Below, one piece after another: positions 6,842 through 14,471 of a stretch of 36,054 nt of DNA; the first letter of the stretch is position 1; each line of letters opens with the position of its first letter. Below the pieces are notes generated by a model, which searched no databases, was not told the DNA's origin, and was given only the letters and a program-made list of their open reading frames with translations. Source of the stretch: Neisseria wadsworthii 9715 (GTDB lineage: Bacteria > Pseudomonadota > Gammaproteobacteria > Burkholderiales > Neisseriaceae); NCBI RefSeq assembly GCF_000227765.1, contig NZ_JH165159.1:2197532-2233585 (forward strand). Direction: 5' to 3'. A program made the translations under genes and the position numbers.

Positions 6842-7897
6842 ATGACTATTTTATCGGACGTTAAAGCATTAGGCCAACAAATTTGGCTCGACAATCTCTC
6901 CCGTTCATTAATCCAGAGCGGAGAATTGGCACAAATGCTGCAACAAGGTGTATGCGGCGTAACCTCTAATCCTGCCATTTTCCAAAAAGCCTTTTCCGGC
7001 GACCCGCTTTATGCAGAAGATATAGCCAAATTAAAAACACAAAACCTCAGCCCGAAAGCGCGTTATGAAACCATGGCCATCGCGGACGTGCAAGCCGCTT
7101 GCGACGTATGCCTGTCTGAATACCGTTCCACAGGCGGCAAAACCGGATTTGTCAGCTTGGAAGTTGCACCGGACTTATCTCATGATGCCGCAGGCACTAT
7201 TGTTGAAGCCAAACGATTGCACGCATCCATTGCACGCGACAATGTCATGATTAAAGTGCCTGCTACCGATGCCGGTTTGGCAGCATTAACCGAACTTGTG
7301 GCCGCAGGCATCAGCATCAACCTCACCCTGCTCTTCTCACGCGCCCAAACATTGAAAGCCTACACTGCCTACGCCAAAGGCATCGCACAACGCTTAGCAG
7401 CAGGATTGCCAGTTGACCGAATTCATGTCGTTGCCAGCTTTTTCCTCTCCCGTATAGACAGCGCACTAGATCCTACCTTGCCCGAACACCTACAAGGCAA
7501 AATCGCCATTGCCCTGGCAAAAGCTGCTTATCAGGATTGGGAGGCCTATTTCAGCAATCCGGAATTCACCAAGCTGCAGCAGCAAGGTGCCAACCGCATA
7601 GAGTTGCTTTGGGCATCCACCGGCGTAAAAAATCCGGCCTACCCCGACACCTTATATGTAGACAGCCTGATTGGCGCACAAACCGTTAACACCGTGCCAG
7701 ATGCCACTCTCAAAGCCTTTATCGACCACGGCACTGCCAAAGCCACTCTAACCGACAATACCGGACAGGCCAAACAACAGTTGGAAGAAGCCGCACAATT
7801 AGGCATCGACCTTGAAGCACTGGCAACACGTCTACAGGAAGACGGTTTAAAGCAATTCGAAGATGCATTTGAAAAACTTCTAAACCCTCTCACATAA
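6842..7897 (+). CDS. tal: Transaldolase
   Basis: The 351-residue protein is a transaldolase of the non-oxidative pentose phosphate pathway. It moves a dihydroxyacetone unit from sedoheptulose 7-phosphate to glyceraldehyde 3-phosphate through a lysine Schiff base. The family signature [12 protein letters not shown] is near residue 42, and the Schiff-base lysine is in [13 protein letters not shown] (near residue 138). Later blocks [11 protein letters not shown] and [24 protein letters not shown] are characteristic of the longer actinobacterial/neisserial type. An AAGGAA ribosome binding site precedes the ATG. A DUS lies inside the gene at 7109-7120, read in frame as Cys-Leu-Ser-Glu. The gene is monocistronic, followed by a strong hairpin at 7916-7953. 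Confidence 0.95.
   Translation: MTILSDVKALGQQIWLDNLSRSLIQSGELAQMLQQGVCGVTSNPAIFQKAFSGDPLYAEDIAKLKTQNLSPKARYETMAIADVQAACDVCLSEYRSTGGKTGFVSLEVAPDLSHDAAGTIVEAKRLHASIARDNVMIKVPATDAGLAALTELVAAGISINLTLLFSRAQTLKAYTAYAKGIAQRLAAGLPVDRIHVVASFFLSRIDSALDPTLPEHLQGKIAIALAKAAYQDWEAYFSNPEFTKLQQQGANRIELLWASTGVKNPAYPDTLYVDSLIGAQTVNTVPDATLKAFIDHGTAKATLTDNTGQAKQQLEEAAQLGIDLEALATRLQEDGLKQFEDAFEKLLNPLT
7109..7120 (+). repeat. DUS inside tal
   Basis: Exact TGCCTGTCTGAA in the coding sequence, read in frame as CLSE. Confidence 0.9.
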
Positions 7898-7915
7898 ATT
7901 ATTCATATCAAAACC

Positions 7916-7953
7916 AAAAGCAAGCTTTAAAATAAAACCCAAAGCTTGCTTTT
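7916..7953 (+). terminator. Terminator of tal
   Basis: AAAAGCAAGCTTT (7916-7928) pairs with AAAGCTTGCTTTT (7941-7953), 13-bp arms and a 12-nt loop, 19 bases after the tal stop. It ends in Ts on both strands. Confidence 0.8.
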
Positions 7954-8051
7954 CTTCATGACACTCATGAATTTTAAAACACTAGTTTATCAACTGAAAA
8001 ATAACAATCTCACATAACCCGCTGATTAATTTATTCGAAGCACCATCACAA

Positions 8052-8083
8052 ATGCCTGTCTGAAAAAACCTTCAGACAGGCAT
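8052..8083. repeat. Inverted DUS pair between tal and acpP
   Basis: Exact DUS at 8053-8064 and complement at 8071-8082 with a 6-nt loop. The 453-base gap 7898-8350 otherwise holds the tal terminator and the acpP promoter region; I see no gene in it. Confidence 0.9.
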
Positions 8084-8185
8084 CTTTAACAATTTCACCA
8101 ACCAATCCCAACCCCTTTAATTACCTTAATATAGCAACAAAACATACAGGCTCCGATGCGTGAATGTAAGGATTCAAAAATATCC

Positions 8186-8215
8186 TTGTCAGTCAAAATG
8201 ACCCTATGCTAGTAT
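8186..8215 (+). promoter_or_regulatory. Promoter of acpP
   Basis: TTGTCA (8186-8191), 18-bp spacer, then TAGTAT (8210-8215) preceded by TGC, an extended -10. The predicted start near 8222 falls in the palindrome CCTAAT-CCT-ATTAGG (8220-8234), giving a leader of about 130 nt. Confidence 0.55.
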
Positions 8216-8219
8216 GCCG

Positions 8220-8234
8220 CCTAATCCTATTAGG
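8220..8234. promoter_or_regulatory. Palindrome over the likely acpP start
   Basis: CCTAAT (8220-8225), 3-bp centre, ATTAGG (8229-8234), directly downstream of the acpP -10 element. It could be an operator or a leader hairpin; the factor is unknown. Confidence 0.35.
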
Positions 8235-8350
8235 GCCACATCACCCTGAATTTCGACAGAAAACTCCGGCCCGATTCGGTAAAACACAAAAATACCGGTT
8301 ATTAAAGTTTTCAATTAACCCGCCACAAGGCAAATTAAGGATAAACAAAC

Positions 8351-8587
8351 ATGTCAAACATCGAACAACAAGTTAAAAAAATTGTTGCTGAACAACTGGG
8401 CGTAAGCGAAGACGAAGTGAAAAACGAATCTTCATTCCAAGACGACTTGGGCGCAGATTCTTTGGACACTGTAGAGCTGGTTATGGCTTTGGAAGAAGCT
8501 TTCGGCTGCGAAATTCCTGATGAGGAAGCAGAAAAAATCACTACCGTGCAACTGGCGATTGATTACATTAACGCCCACAACGGCTAA
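8351..8587 (+). CDS. acpP: Acyl carrier protein
   Basis: The 78-residue acidic protein carries growing fatty acyl chains on a 4'-phosphopantetheine arm during type II fatty acid synthesis. It also feeds LpxA/LpxD and the late acyltransferases such as the LpxL protein in this window. The attachment serine is Ser37 in the invariant [14 protein letters not shown] motif. The ATG has an AAGGA site 10 bases upstream. It is followed by fabF, the usual neighbour, with a hairpin between them. Length and sequence are fully typical. Confidence 0.98.
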   Translation: MSNIEQQVKKIVAEQLGVSEDEVKNESSFQDDLGADSLDTVELVMALEEAFGCEIPDEEAEKITTVQLAIDYINAHNG

Positions 8588-8656
8588 TCGCGTAGTTGAA
8601 ATATTCCGGAAAGCCTCCAGTCTCACCCAAAATACCTGAACCTGGCAGCTTTCCCC

Positions 8657-8698
8657 AAAAGCCCCTGTTGCGCGGCCTGTCTGCACAAAGGGGCTTTT
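8657..8698 (+). terminator. Terminator/attenuator between acpP and fabF
   Basis: AAAAGCCCC (8657-8665) pairs with GGGGCTTTT (8690-8698), a GC-rich 9-bp stem ending in Ts. It should let acpP be made in excess over fabF. The loop contains GCCTGTCTG, a partial DUS (9 of 12). Confidence 0.7.
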
Positions 8699-8756
8699 GA
8701 CCTTTCAAGACACCCCATCCAAACACTCGGGACAACTTAGAGAAACGGGAAGATTT

Positions 8757-10004
8757 ATGAGCCAGAGAAGAGTGGTCATCACAGGCCTAGGGCAAGTATC
8801 ACCTATCGGTAACGATGTAGAAACAGCATGGAAAAACCTTTTGGCAGGTCAAAGCGGTATCGATGTCATCACACGCTTTGACGCATCAGAATTAAGCAGC
8901 CAAATTGCCGGCGAAGTAAAAAACTTTGACATCAACCAATACATCAGCGCCAAAGAAGCCCGCCGCATGGATGCATTTATCCACTACGGCATAGCCGCCT
9001 CCTTACAAGCCATTGCAGATGCCGGCCTGAACGACACACCTAATCTAAACAAAGAGCGTGTGGGCGTTAACGTTGGCGCGGGCATCGGCGGCTTACCCAG
9101 CATCGAAGCTACCGGCAGAGTTGTCGCTGCCGACGGCCCGCGTAAAATCAACCCATTCTTTATCCCGGGTTCACTGATCAACATGATTGCCGGCCACGTT
9201 ACCATCCTTACAGGCTACCATGGGCCAAGTTACGGTATGGTTTCCGCATGTACAACCGGCGCCCATGCAATCGGCGACTCCGCGCGCATCATTCAATACG
9301 GCGATGCCGATGTAATGATTGCCGGAGGTGCCGAAGGCGCAATCTGCATGCTCGGCATGGGTGGCTTTGCCGCAATGAAGGCCCTCTCTACCCGCAATGA
9401 TGACCCCAAAACCGCATCGCGCCCTTGGGACAAAGGCCGCGACGGTTTTGTGATGGGTGAAGGCGCCGGCATTCTGGTTCTGGAAGAATTGGAACATGCA
9501 AAAAAACGCGGCGCCAAAATCTACGCAGAACTGGCCGGTTTCGGCATGAGTTCCGATGCACACCACATTACCGCGCCCAATGCAGAAGGCCCTGCGCTTG
9601 CCGTAACTCGCGCCTTGGCTGATGCCGGTTTAAATCCAAACGACATTGATTACGTTAATGCACACGGCACATCAACACCATTGGGCGATGCCAACGAAAC
9701 CAACGCATTGAAACTGGCATTTGGCGAACACGCCAAAAATTTGGTGGTTAATTCTACCAAATCCATGACCGGCCACTTACTCGGCGCAGCAGGCGGCGTA
9801 GAAGCAGTATACAGCGTATTGGCAGTCAACAACCAAGTTTCTCCGCCCACCATAAACCTCTTCGATCAAGACTTTGAAGCAGGTTGCGATCTAGATTATT
9901 GCGCCAACCAAGCCCGTGAGATGCCGATTCGCGCAGCCATTTCCAACTCTTTCGGATTCGGCGGCACCAACGGCACTCTCGTATTCAAAAAATTCGAAGG
10001 TTAA
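8757..10004 (+). CDS. fabF: 3-oxoacyl-[ACP] synthase II (KAS II)
   Basis: The 415-residue beta-ketoacyl-ACP synthase II condenses malonyl-ACP with long acyl-ACP, including the step to cis-vaccenate. I place the start at the ATG 8757 (MSQRRVVITGLGQVSPIG), which has a purine-rich ribosome binding site and gives the standard length. An in-frame ATG 60 bases earlier overlaps the terminator hairpin. The thiolase-fold catalytic triad is visible as Cys in VSACTTGAH, His in NAHGTSTPLGD and His in KSMTGHLLGAAGG. The C-terminus NSFGFGGTNGTLVF is also diagnostic. It lies downstream of acpP as in most proteobacteria. Confidence 0.97.
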   Translation: MSQRRVVITGLGQVSPIGNDVETAWKNLLAGQSGIDVITRFDASELSSQIAGEVKNFDINQYISAKEARRMDAFIHYGIAASLQAIADAGLNDTPNLNKERVGVNVGAGIGGLPSIEATGRVVAADGPRKINPFFIPGSLINMIAGHVTILTGYHGPSYGMVSACTTGAHAIGDSARIIQYGDADVMIAGGAEGAICMLGMGGFAAMKALSTRNDDPKTASRPWDKGRDGFVMGEGAGILVLEELEHAKKRGAKIYAELAGFGMSSDAHHITAPNAEGPALAVTRALADAGLNPNDIDYVNAHGTSTPLGDANETNALKLAFGEHAKNLVVNSTKSMTGHLLGAAGGVEAVYSVLAVNNQVSPPTINLFDQDFEAGCDLDYCANQAREMPIRAAISNSFGFGGTNGTLVFKKFEG

Positions 10005-10026
10005 AACTTAAAGCAATATACTACAC

Positions 10027-10070
10027 GGCCGCACCAGTCTTTCCCGAAACTCAGTGCGGCCTTAAACTTT
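10027..10070 (+). terminator. Terminator of fabF
   Basis: GGCCGCAC (10027-10034) pairs with GTGCGGCC (10054-10061), followed by the T-rich TTAAACTTT. It lies 22 bases after the fabF stop. Confidence 0.65.
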
Positions 10071-10089
10071 AATTCATCATCAAACAAAA

Positions 10090-10101
10090 TGCCTGTCTGA
10101 A
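10090..10101 (+). repeat. Single DUS between fabF and gpsA
   Basis: Exact TGCCTGTCTGAA, about 90 bases upstream of gpsA, without an inverted partner. Confidence 0.9.
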
Positions 10102-10187
10102 AAGTAGTTCCTTTTAAAACACTTTACCCTTGCAGCATCTTCAAGCATGTTTTAAAGTTCAAACAATTTCTACCAAAGAGAAAAACG

Positions 10188-11177
10188 ATGAAAATTACCA
10201 TCATTGGTGCCGGAGCATGGGGCACAGCACTAGCCATCCATTTTGCACTACATAATAACCAAGTTGCCATATGGTCGCGCAACAGCGCCCATCAAGAAGC
10301 TATGAAGCAAGATAGAGAAAACAAACGCTATCTGCCCGGCTTCACCCTCCCCGAAAATCTTTCCGCACATACCGACTTAGGCGAAGCCCTACAAGATAGC
10401 GAGCTTGTCCTCATTACCACTTCCGTTGCCGGCTTACGTGACAGTGTCGAACTTTTAAAACAACACAATGCAGGACACCTTCCCATCATCACAGCCTGTA
10501 AAGGCTTTGAACTTGACACCGGTTTGTTAACCTTCCAAGTAGTACAACAAGTATTGCCCGATAATCAACACATCGGTGTTTTGTCAGGTCCGAGCTTCGC
10601 CCAAGAGCTGGCTAAGCAGTTACCCTGTGCAGTAGTTTTAGCTTCTGAAAATGAAGCATGGATTAACGATTTAGTTTCCAAATTAAACACCAATGTCATG
10701 CGGCTATACGCCAACACCGACGTAATAGGCGTTGCCGTTGGCGGTGCAGTAAAAAATATAATGGCTATAGCCACAGGTTTGTCAGATGGCCTGCAATACG
10801 GCCTGAACGCCCGCGCCGCACTGGTTACCCGCGGCTTGGCCGAAATTACCCGCCTGGCCGTTGCAATGGGCGCACAGCAAAAAACCATGATGGGGTTAGC
10901 AGGCATGGGGGATTTAATCCTAACCTGTACCGGCGCGCTTTCGCGCAATCGCAAAGTCGGCTTAGGTTTAGCCGAAGGGAAAGAACTGCATGAAGTATTA
11001 ACCGAAATCGGCCATGTGGCAGAAGGCGTACCCACCATTGACGAAGTATTTGAAACCGCTTGCAAATACCAAATCGACATGCCGATTACCCAAACGCTTT
11101 ACCAACTGATCCGCAAAGAGCTTCCGGTACAAGAAGTAGCAGCACGCCTGATGCTACGTGAAGCCAAATCCGAATAA
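10188..11177 (+). CDS. gpsA: Glycerol-3-phosphate dehydrogenase [NAD(P)+]
   Basis: The 329-residue cytoplasmic enzyme reduces dihydroxyacetone phosphate to sn-glycerol 3-phosphate, the backbone for phospholipids. The N-terminal Rossmann motif GAGAWGTALA begins at residue 7. The catalytic lysine is in VGGAVKNIMAIATGLSDG, and the substrate-binding block MMGLAGMGDLILTCTGALSRNRKVG is intact. Length and motifs are normal. It stands downstream of acpP-fabF, all feeding membrane lipid synthesis, but its own leader and the fabF terminator suggest separate transcription. A DUS pair follows it. Confidence 0.96.
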   Translation: MKITIIGAGAWGTALAIHFALHNNQVAIWSRNSAHQEAMKQDRENKRYLPGFTLPENLSAHTDLGEALQDSELVLITTSVAGLRDSVELLKQHNAGHLPIITACKGFELDTGLLTFQVVQQVLPDNQHIGVLSGPSFAQELAKQLPCAVVLASENEAWINDLVSKLNTNVMRLYANTDVIGVAVGGAVKNIMAIATGLSDGLQYGLNARAALVTRGLAEITRLAVAMGAQQKTMMGLAGMGDLILTCTGALSRNRKVGLGLAEGKELHEVLTEIGHVAEGVPTIDEVFETACKYQIDMPITQTLYQLIRKELPVQEVAARLMLREAKSE

Positions 11178-11201
11178 CGTTTTTTGCAAAGCCAAAACCT
11201 G

Positions 11202-11236
11202 ATGCCTGTCTGAAAAACAAGCTTTCAGACAGGCAT
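11202..11236. repeat. Inverted DUS pair behind gpsA
   Basis: Exact DUS at 11203-11214 and complement at 11224-11235 with a 9-nt loop, 25 bases after the gpsA stop. Probable terminator, without a clear T-run. Confidence 0.88.
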
Positions 11237-11295
11237 TATTGACATGCATAACACTCCACACTATCCTTTCACAAAATCAAACGGTAGCATGCACT

Positions 11296-11613
11296 ATGGA
11301 ACAACCCTTAGATAAACTAGAGGTCAACGTTTACCAGCTGGCCCAAAAATTTGAAACGCTTGTTGGAGAAAACAAGCGGCTCACAGAAGAAGTTCAACGT
11401 CTAAAAGACGAACAAATTAAGTCGGATCAACAACACGAAGCAGCGATTGACGAACTGAGTGAGGCATTATTGGTACAAGTCAACAAACTGAAAGAAGATT
11501 TACAAAGCAAAATCGACAGCCTAATCTTTGAAAATCAGCAATATCGTGACTTATTAGTTCAAAATGCCGACCAAATCCGCGCCATCTTAGCGCGCCTGCC
11601 GGTAGAATCCTGA
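11296..11613 (+). CDS. Small coiled-coil protein (ZapB-like), upstream of zapA
   Basis: A 105-residue acidic protein that is almost entirely coiled coil (about residues 4-95, with repeated leucine/isoleucine spacing and many E, K and Q). I chose the ATG at 11296 (MEQPLDKLEVNVYQLAQKFETL); an upstream in-frame ATG at 11239 would add a 19-residue tail starting near the DUS pair and lacks support. Small coiled-coil proteins directly upstream of zapA are common in beta- and gammaproteobacteria and are often called ZapB-like. A role in Z-ring organisation is therefore plausible but rests on context and composition, not on a recognised motif. It is probably co-transcribed with zapA (14-base gap). 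Confidence 0.8.
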   Translation: MEQPLDKLEVNVYQLAQKFETLVGENKRLTEEVQRLKDEQIKSDQQHEAAIDELSEALLVQVNKLKEDLQSKIDSLIFENQQYRDLLVQNADQIRAILARLPVES

Positions 11614-11627
11614 AAGGAAATGCGCAA

Positions 11628-11939
11628 ATGAATCAAATTGTTCAAGTTGACGTTGACATCATGTCTCGCCAGTTCAAAATCGGCGCGCCGGCAGAAGAAA
11701 AAGAAACACTAATACAAGCCATTGATTTATTAAACCAAAAAATCAAAACCGTTAAAGAAAGCGGCAAAATCGTAGAGAGTGATAAAATTCTTATCATGGC
11801 CGCATTAAATGTTGTGCACGATCTATTAAAAATGTCGATGCAGAATGGTTTGGCAATCGGCGAATTTGAGCGTAAAATAAATGACATGCTACAAGTTTCC
11901 GAACGCGCATTGGCCAAGCTGCCAAACACGCAAGAATAA
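11628..11939 (+). CDS. zapA: Cell division protein ZapA
   Basis: The 103-residue protein is ZapA, which binds and cross-links FtsZ filaments at midcell. It has the short N-terminal beta-hairpin domain (VQVDVDIMSRQFKIGAPAEEKETLIQAIDLLNQKI) and a C-terminal helix forming the dimer/tetramer coiled coil. KILIMAALNVVHDLL is a typical family block. An AAGGAAA site precedes the ATG. 6S RNA begins almost at its stop codon, the conserved zapA-ssrS pairing seen in many proteobacteria, which supports both calls. Confidence 0.93.
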   Translation: MNQIVQVDVDIMSRQFKIGAPAEEKETLIQAIDLLNQKIKTVKESGKIVESDKILIMAALNVVHDLLKMSMQNGLAIGEFERKINDMLQVSERALAKLPNTQE

Positions 11940-11948
11940 ACAGCAAAC

Positions 11949-12140
11949 CTCTTCTTCCCTGCGGTGTTCGCTAAGGCATACATTCCTTTGAACCAATAAG
12001 TTCGCTTAAGGTTTCCGGGAGTTTACAGTGGGCGCGAGCGTTCTTTCTATTGGAATGCACCCGAAGCTGTCCGAGGAGACCACCTTGTCTGACAAGGTTC
12101 AAGCGGATTGAGCCTTAAAAACGGCACCAGCGGGGATCCC
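11949..12140 (+). ncRNA. ssrS: 6S RNA
   Basis: About 190 nt directly after zapA carry 6S RNA features. Short paired ends (TCCCTGCGGTG near 11955 against CACCAGCGGGGA near 12125) close a long interrupted hairpin. The 3' half contains GAGCCTTAAAA as in E. coli 6S, and CCTTTGAACC resembles the E. coli CCTTGAACC block. 6S RNA mimics an open promoter and sequesters sigma-70 holoenzyme in stationary phase. The boundaries are estimates (+/-8). Its promoter must lie inside zapA. Confidence 0.85.
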
Positions 12141-12147
12141 CACACCA

Positions 12148-12171
12148 AACACCGCCTAGACGGTGTTTTTA
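12148..12171 (+). terminator. Terminator of 6S RNA
   Basis: ACACCG (12149-12154) pairs with CGGTGT (12161-12166) followed by a run of Ts. It is placed just behind the 6S RNA 3' end. Bases 12172-12360 hold nothing else that I can recognise. Confidence 0.7.
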
Positions 12172-12362
12172 TATTTTCCCGTAATCCCGAGAAACCTACT
12201 TGTAACTGCGGCATTAAATTTATACAAGGTAATGATCCGCAAACAATACGAGTAACTCGTCAAAGCAAAACCACACATCATGAAATATTCAGTTTCATAG
12301 CTATCAAAAACAACAAGGTTTTCTACTCCCAAACACTTCTCTGCTGCATAACATCAATAAAA

Positions 12363-12391
12363 TTGACAGACGTTCGTTTTCTCTTTAAAAT
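12363..12391 (+). promoter_or_regulatory. Promoter of rplM-rpsI
   Basis: Perfect -35 TTGACA (12363-12368), 17-bp spacer, -10 TAAAAT (12386-12391; five of six consensus bases). It is the strongest sigma-70 promoter I see in the window, as expected for ribosomal protein genes, with a leader of about 30 nt. Confidence 0.8.
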
Positions 12392-12427
12392 CGGTAGCTT
12401 TCTATATATTTATTTGGATTACTCCTC

Positions 12428-12856
12428 ATGAAAACCTTTTCAGCTAAACCGCATGAGGTTAAGCGCGAGTGGTTTGTAATCGATGCAGAAGACAAAGTTC
12501 TGGGTCGCGTTGCAGCCGAAGTTGCTAGCCGTTTGCGTGGCAAACATAAGCCAGAATACACTCCCCACGTAGATACCGGTGATTACATTATTGTTATTAA
12601 CGCAGACAAATTACGCGTTACCGGTACCAAACACGAAGACAAAAAATACTACCGTCACTCCGGTTTCCCTGGCGGTATCTATGAGCGCACTTTCCGCGAA
12701 ATGCAAGAGCAATTTCCGGGCCGCGCCTTAGAAAAAGCAGTAAAAGGCATGCTGCCAAAAGGTCCCCTGGGCTATGCCATGATTAAAAAATTGAAAGTTT
12801 ATGCAGGTTCTGAGCATCAGCACGCTGCGCAACAACCTAAAGTTTTGGAAATCTAA
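12428..12856 (+). CDS. rplM: 50S ribosomal protein L13
   Basis: The 142-residue protein is ribosomal protein L13, an early-assembling 23S rRNA-binding protein of the large subunit. [42 protein letters not shown] at the N-terminus and [30 protein letters not shown] near the C-terminus are universal L13 blocks. The length equals that of E. coli L13. It is the first gene of the rplM-rpsI operon, with a 9-base gap to rpsI. Confidence 0.98.
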   Translation: MKTFSAKPHEVKREWFVIDAEDKVLGRVAAEVASRLRGKHKPEYTPHVDTGDYIIVINADKLRVTGTKHEDKKYYRHSGFPGGIYERTFREMQEQFPGRALEKAVKGMLPKGPLGYAMIKKLKVYAGSEHQHAAQQPKVLEI

Positions 12857-12865
12857 GGACGAGAC

Positions 12866-13258
12866 ATGAACGGTAAATACTACTACGGCACAGGCCGCCG
12901 CAAAAGTTCAGTGGCTCGTGTGTTTCTGCAAAAAGGCACCGGCCAAATCACTGTAAACGGCCGCCCTGTTGACGAATTCTTCGCTCGCGAAACCAGCCGC
13001 ATGGTTGTTCGCCAGCCTTTGGTTTTGACTGAAAATGCGGAAGCATTTGACATCAAAGTTAATGTAACTGGTGGTGGCGAAACCGGCCAATCCGGCGCTA
13101 TCCGTCACGGCATTACCCGTGCTTTGATCGATTATGATGCAGCTTTGAAACCCGCTCTGTCTCAAGCCGGCCTCGTTACCCGCGACGCCCGTGAAGTTGA
13201 GCGTAAGAAACCGGGTCTGCGCAAAGCACGCCGTGCGAAACAATTCTCTAAACGTTAA
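12866..13258 (+). CDS. rpsI: 30S ribosomal protein S9
   Basis: The 130-residue protein is ribosomal protein S9, whose C-terminal tail reaches the P-site tRNA. Visible hallmarks are [16 protein letters not shown], the [19 protein letters not shown] block and the basic tail ending [17 protein letters not shown], where the terminal KR is universal. AAGGACGAG provides the ribosome binding site. A strong hairpin terminator follows 25 bases after the stop. Confidence 0.98.
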   Translation: MNGKYYYGTGRRKSSVARVFLQKGTGQITVNGRPVDEFFARETSRMVVRQPLVLTENAEAFDIKVNVTGGGETGQSGAIRHGITRALIDYDAALKPALSQAGLVTRDAREVERKKPGLRKARRAKQFSKR

Positions 13259-13283
13259 TCTGTTTACAGACCCGACGTTGGAT

Positions 13284-13322
13284 AAAAAGCCTGCAGCATA
13301 CATGCTATGCTGCAGGCTTTTT
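13284..13322 (+). terminator. Terminator of rplM-rpsI
   Basis: AAAAAGCCTGCAGCATA pairs with TATGCTGCAGGCTTTTT (17-bp perfect arms, 5-nt loop), ending in a T-run. Confidence 0.92.
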
Positions 13323-13348
13323 ATCAAAACACCGCCTACTCACAATAA

Positions 13349-13360
13349 TGCCTGTCTGAA
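13349..13360 (+). repeat. DUS with truncated partner
   Basis: Exact DUS, followed at 13370-13375 by TTCAGA, the first half of an inverted partner. That partner breaks off exactly where the Correia-like remnant begins. Confidence 0.85.
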
Positions 13361-13376
13361 AAAGTTATTTTCAGAA

Positions 13377-13475
13377 ATACAAGGCAGCAAGTCGCAGACC
13401 ATACAGGTAATGTAAGACTGATTTGGTTGCTACTTTAACAGCTTACAAAATCGTTTTCTTTAAGCCAATAAAGCA
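13377..13475. mobile_element. Correia-like element remnant
   Basis: About 100 bp match the interior of the full-length element at 5539-5695, in the same orientation: ATACAAGGCAGCAAG, GCAGACCATACAGGTA, then GCTTACAAAATCGTTTTCTTT. Neither terminal inverted repeat is recognisable, so it is a decayed fragment. With the terminator and DUS it accounts for most of the 330-base gap 13259-13589. Confidence 0.7.
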
Positions 13476-13589
13476 ACACCTCAGAAAATATTAAGTTTTA
13501 CAGTCATAACAAAATTCCAACCAACCCTTTAAAAATCCACTACCAGCCTCATATAAAGCTTTCATTCACATCAAATTAAGGAATAAGAA

Positions 13590-13829
13590 ATGCTTTCTAC
13601 CATTATTATTGGCTTTATCATCGGTGTATTGGCTAAATTTTTACACCCCGGCCGTGATAATTTAGGTTTGATTATGACTACACTGCTGGGTATCGGCGGA
13701 TCATTGTTGGCAGGCTGGGTAGGTCAATCGGTTGGCATGTATAAAATGGGCGAACCTGCAGGCTGGATTGCTTCTACTTTAGCTGCAGTAGTTATTTTGA
13801 TGATTTACACCCGCGTCATTAAAAAGTAA
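13590..13829 (+). CDS. GlsB/YeaQ/YmgE family membrane protein
   Basis: A 79-residue protein with three hydrophobic segments (about residues 2-17, 27-47, 55-75). The pattern IIGFIIGVLAKFLHPGRDNLGLIMTTLLGIGGSLLAGWVGQ is that of the transglycosylase-associated (GlsB/YeaQ/YmgE) family. These small inner-membrane proteins are often stress-induced, and their molecular role is not established despite the family name. An AAGGAATAAG site precedes the ATG. It is monocistronic, followed by its own hairpin terminator. No link to the flanking genes is evident. Confidence 0.85.
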   Translation: MLSTIIIGFIIGVLAKFLHPGRDNLGLIMTTLLGIGGSLLAGWVGQSVGMYKMGEPAGWIASTLAAVVILMIYTRVIKK

Positions 13830-13843
13830 GTACGTATAACTCC

Positions 13844-13869
13844 AAAGGCAGGCACTTAGCCTGCTTTTT
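13844..13869 (+). terminator. Terminator of GlsB-family gene
   Basis: GCAGGC (13848-13853) pairs with GCCTGC (13859-13864), extended by AAAG before and TTTTT after. Confidence 0.75.
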
Positions 13870-13873
13870 CGTG

Positions 13874-13885
13874 TTCAGACAGGCA
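13874..13885 (-). repeat. Single DUS upstream of thioredoxin-like gene
   Basis: Exact minus-strand DUS ending 8 bases before the ATG at 13893. It occupies the position where a ribosome binding site would be expected. Confidence 0.88.
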
Positions 13886-13892
13886 TCGTTCT

Positions 13893-14405
13893 ATGCAAAA
13901 GAAAAAATGGTACTCTTGGTTAAAAGAAGGGTTAAAGCTACTTGTATTTATCCTACTCATTTCCATTTCACTTGACTGGTGGCGCAAACCAAAAGAACCG
14001 GAAAATTTTGCTCAACAGGCCCTTCTTACACTTTCACAACACGACATCACTTTAGCCGAGTTTAGCCAAGACCATGTAGCTGTTTTGTATTTCTGGGGTT
14101 CATGGTGCGGCATCTGTAAGCATACCTCGCCCACAGTTGAAAAACTGCGGGCTAATGGGATACCCGTATTGAGCGTGGCACTGTCTTCCGGCAGCGACGA
14201 GGAAGTACGCCAATATCTACACCAACACAATTTGCAGTTTGATACGGTAAGCGATCCTCAAGGCTTGCTTGCTAAGCAATGGCAAATCGCCGTTACGCCT
14301 ACTATCGTTTTGCTGAAAAACGGCAAGATACTGCACAGCACTTCCGGCATCAGCAGCTATTGGGGCTTGCGCACACGCATCGGCCTTTTCAATTTGGTTT
14401 ATTAA
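13893..14405 (+). CDS. Membrane-anchored thioredoxin-like protein (ScsD/TlpA type)
   Basis: The 170-residue protein has an N-terminal membrane segment (about residues 13-28, GLKLLVFILLISISLDWW) and a periplasmic thioredoxin fold. The redox motif is WCGIC (Cys72 and Cys75), preceded by VLYFWGSW, and the cis-proline loop is VTPTIVLL. This layout matches ScsD/TlpA-type thiol:disulfide reductases, which keep periplasmic cysteines reduced or act in copper tolerance or cytochrome maturation. The substrate here is unknown, and no scsB/scsC or ccm genes are nearby. The ATG is poorly served by a ribosome binding site because a DUS occupies that place. It may be read from the GlsB promoter by read-through. 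Confident on fold, unsure on role. Confidence 0.85.
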   Translation: MQKKKWYSWLKEGLKLLVFILLISISLDWWRKPKEPENFAQQALLTLSQHDITLAEFSQDHVAVLYFWGSWCGICKHTSPTVEKLRANGIPVLSVALSSGSDEEVRQYLHQHNLQFDTVSDPQGLLAKQWQIAVTPTIVLLKNGKILHSTSGISSYWGLRTRIGLFNLVY

Positions 14406-14415
14406 TGCACCAATT

Positions 14416-14451
14416 TTCAGACAGGCATTGTCAGTAAAATGCCTGTCTGAA
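14416..14451. repeat. Inverted DUS pair between convergent genes
   Basis: Complement first (14416-14427), forward second (14440-14451), 12-nt loop, between the convergent thioredoxin-like and peptidase genes. It is the only pair in the window in this order. Confidence 0.88.
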
Positions 14452-14471
14452 TCATGGGATTCGACTGCGCT

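Noticed and set aside
12108-12431. 107-codon frame across the 6S RNA and rplM promoter
   Set aside because: It overlaps the 6S RNA 3' half, its terminator and a strong promoter, has no protein-like features, and ends on rplM.
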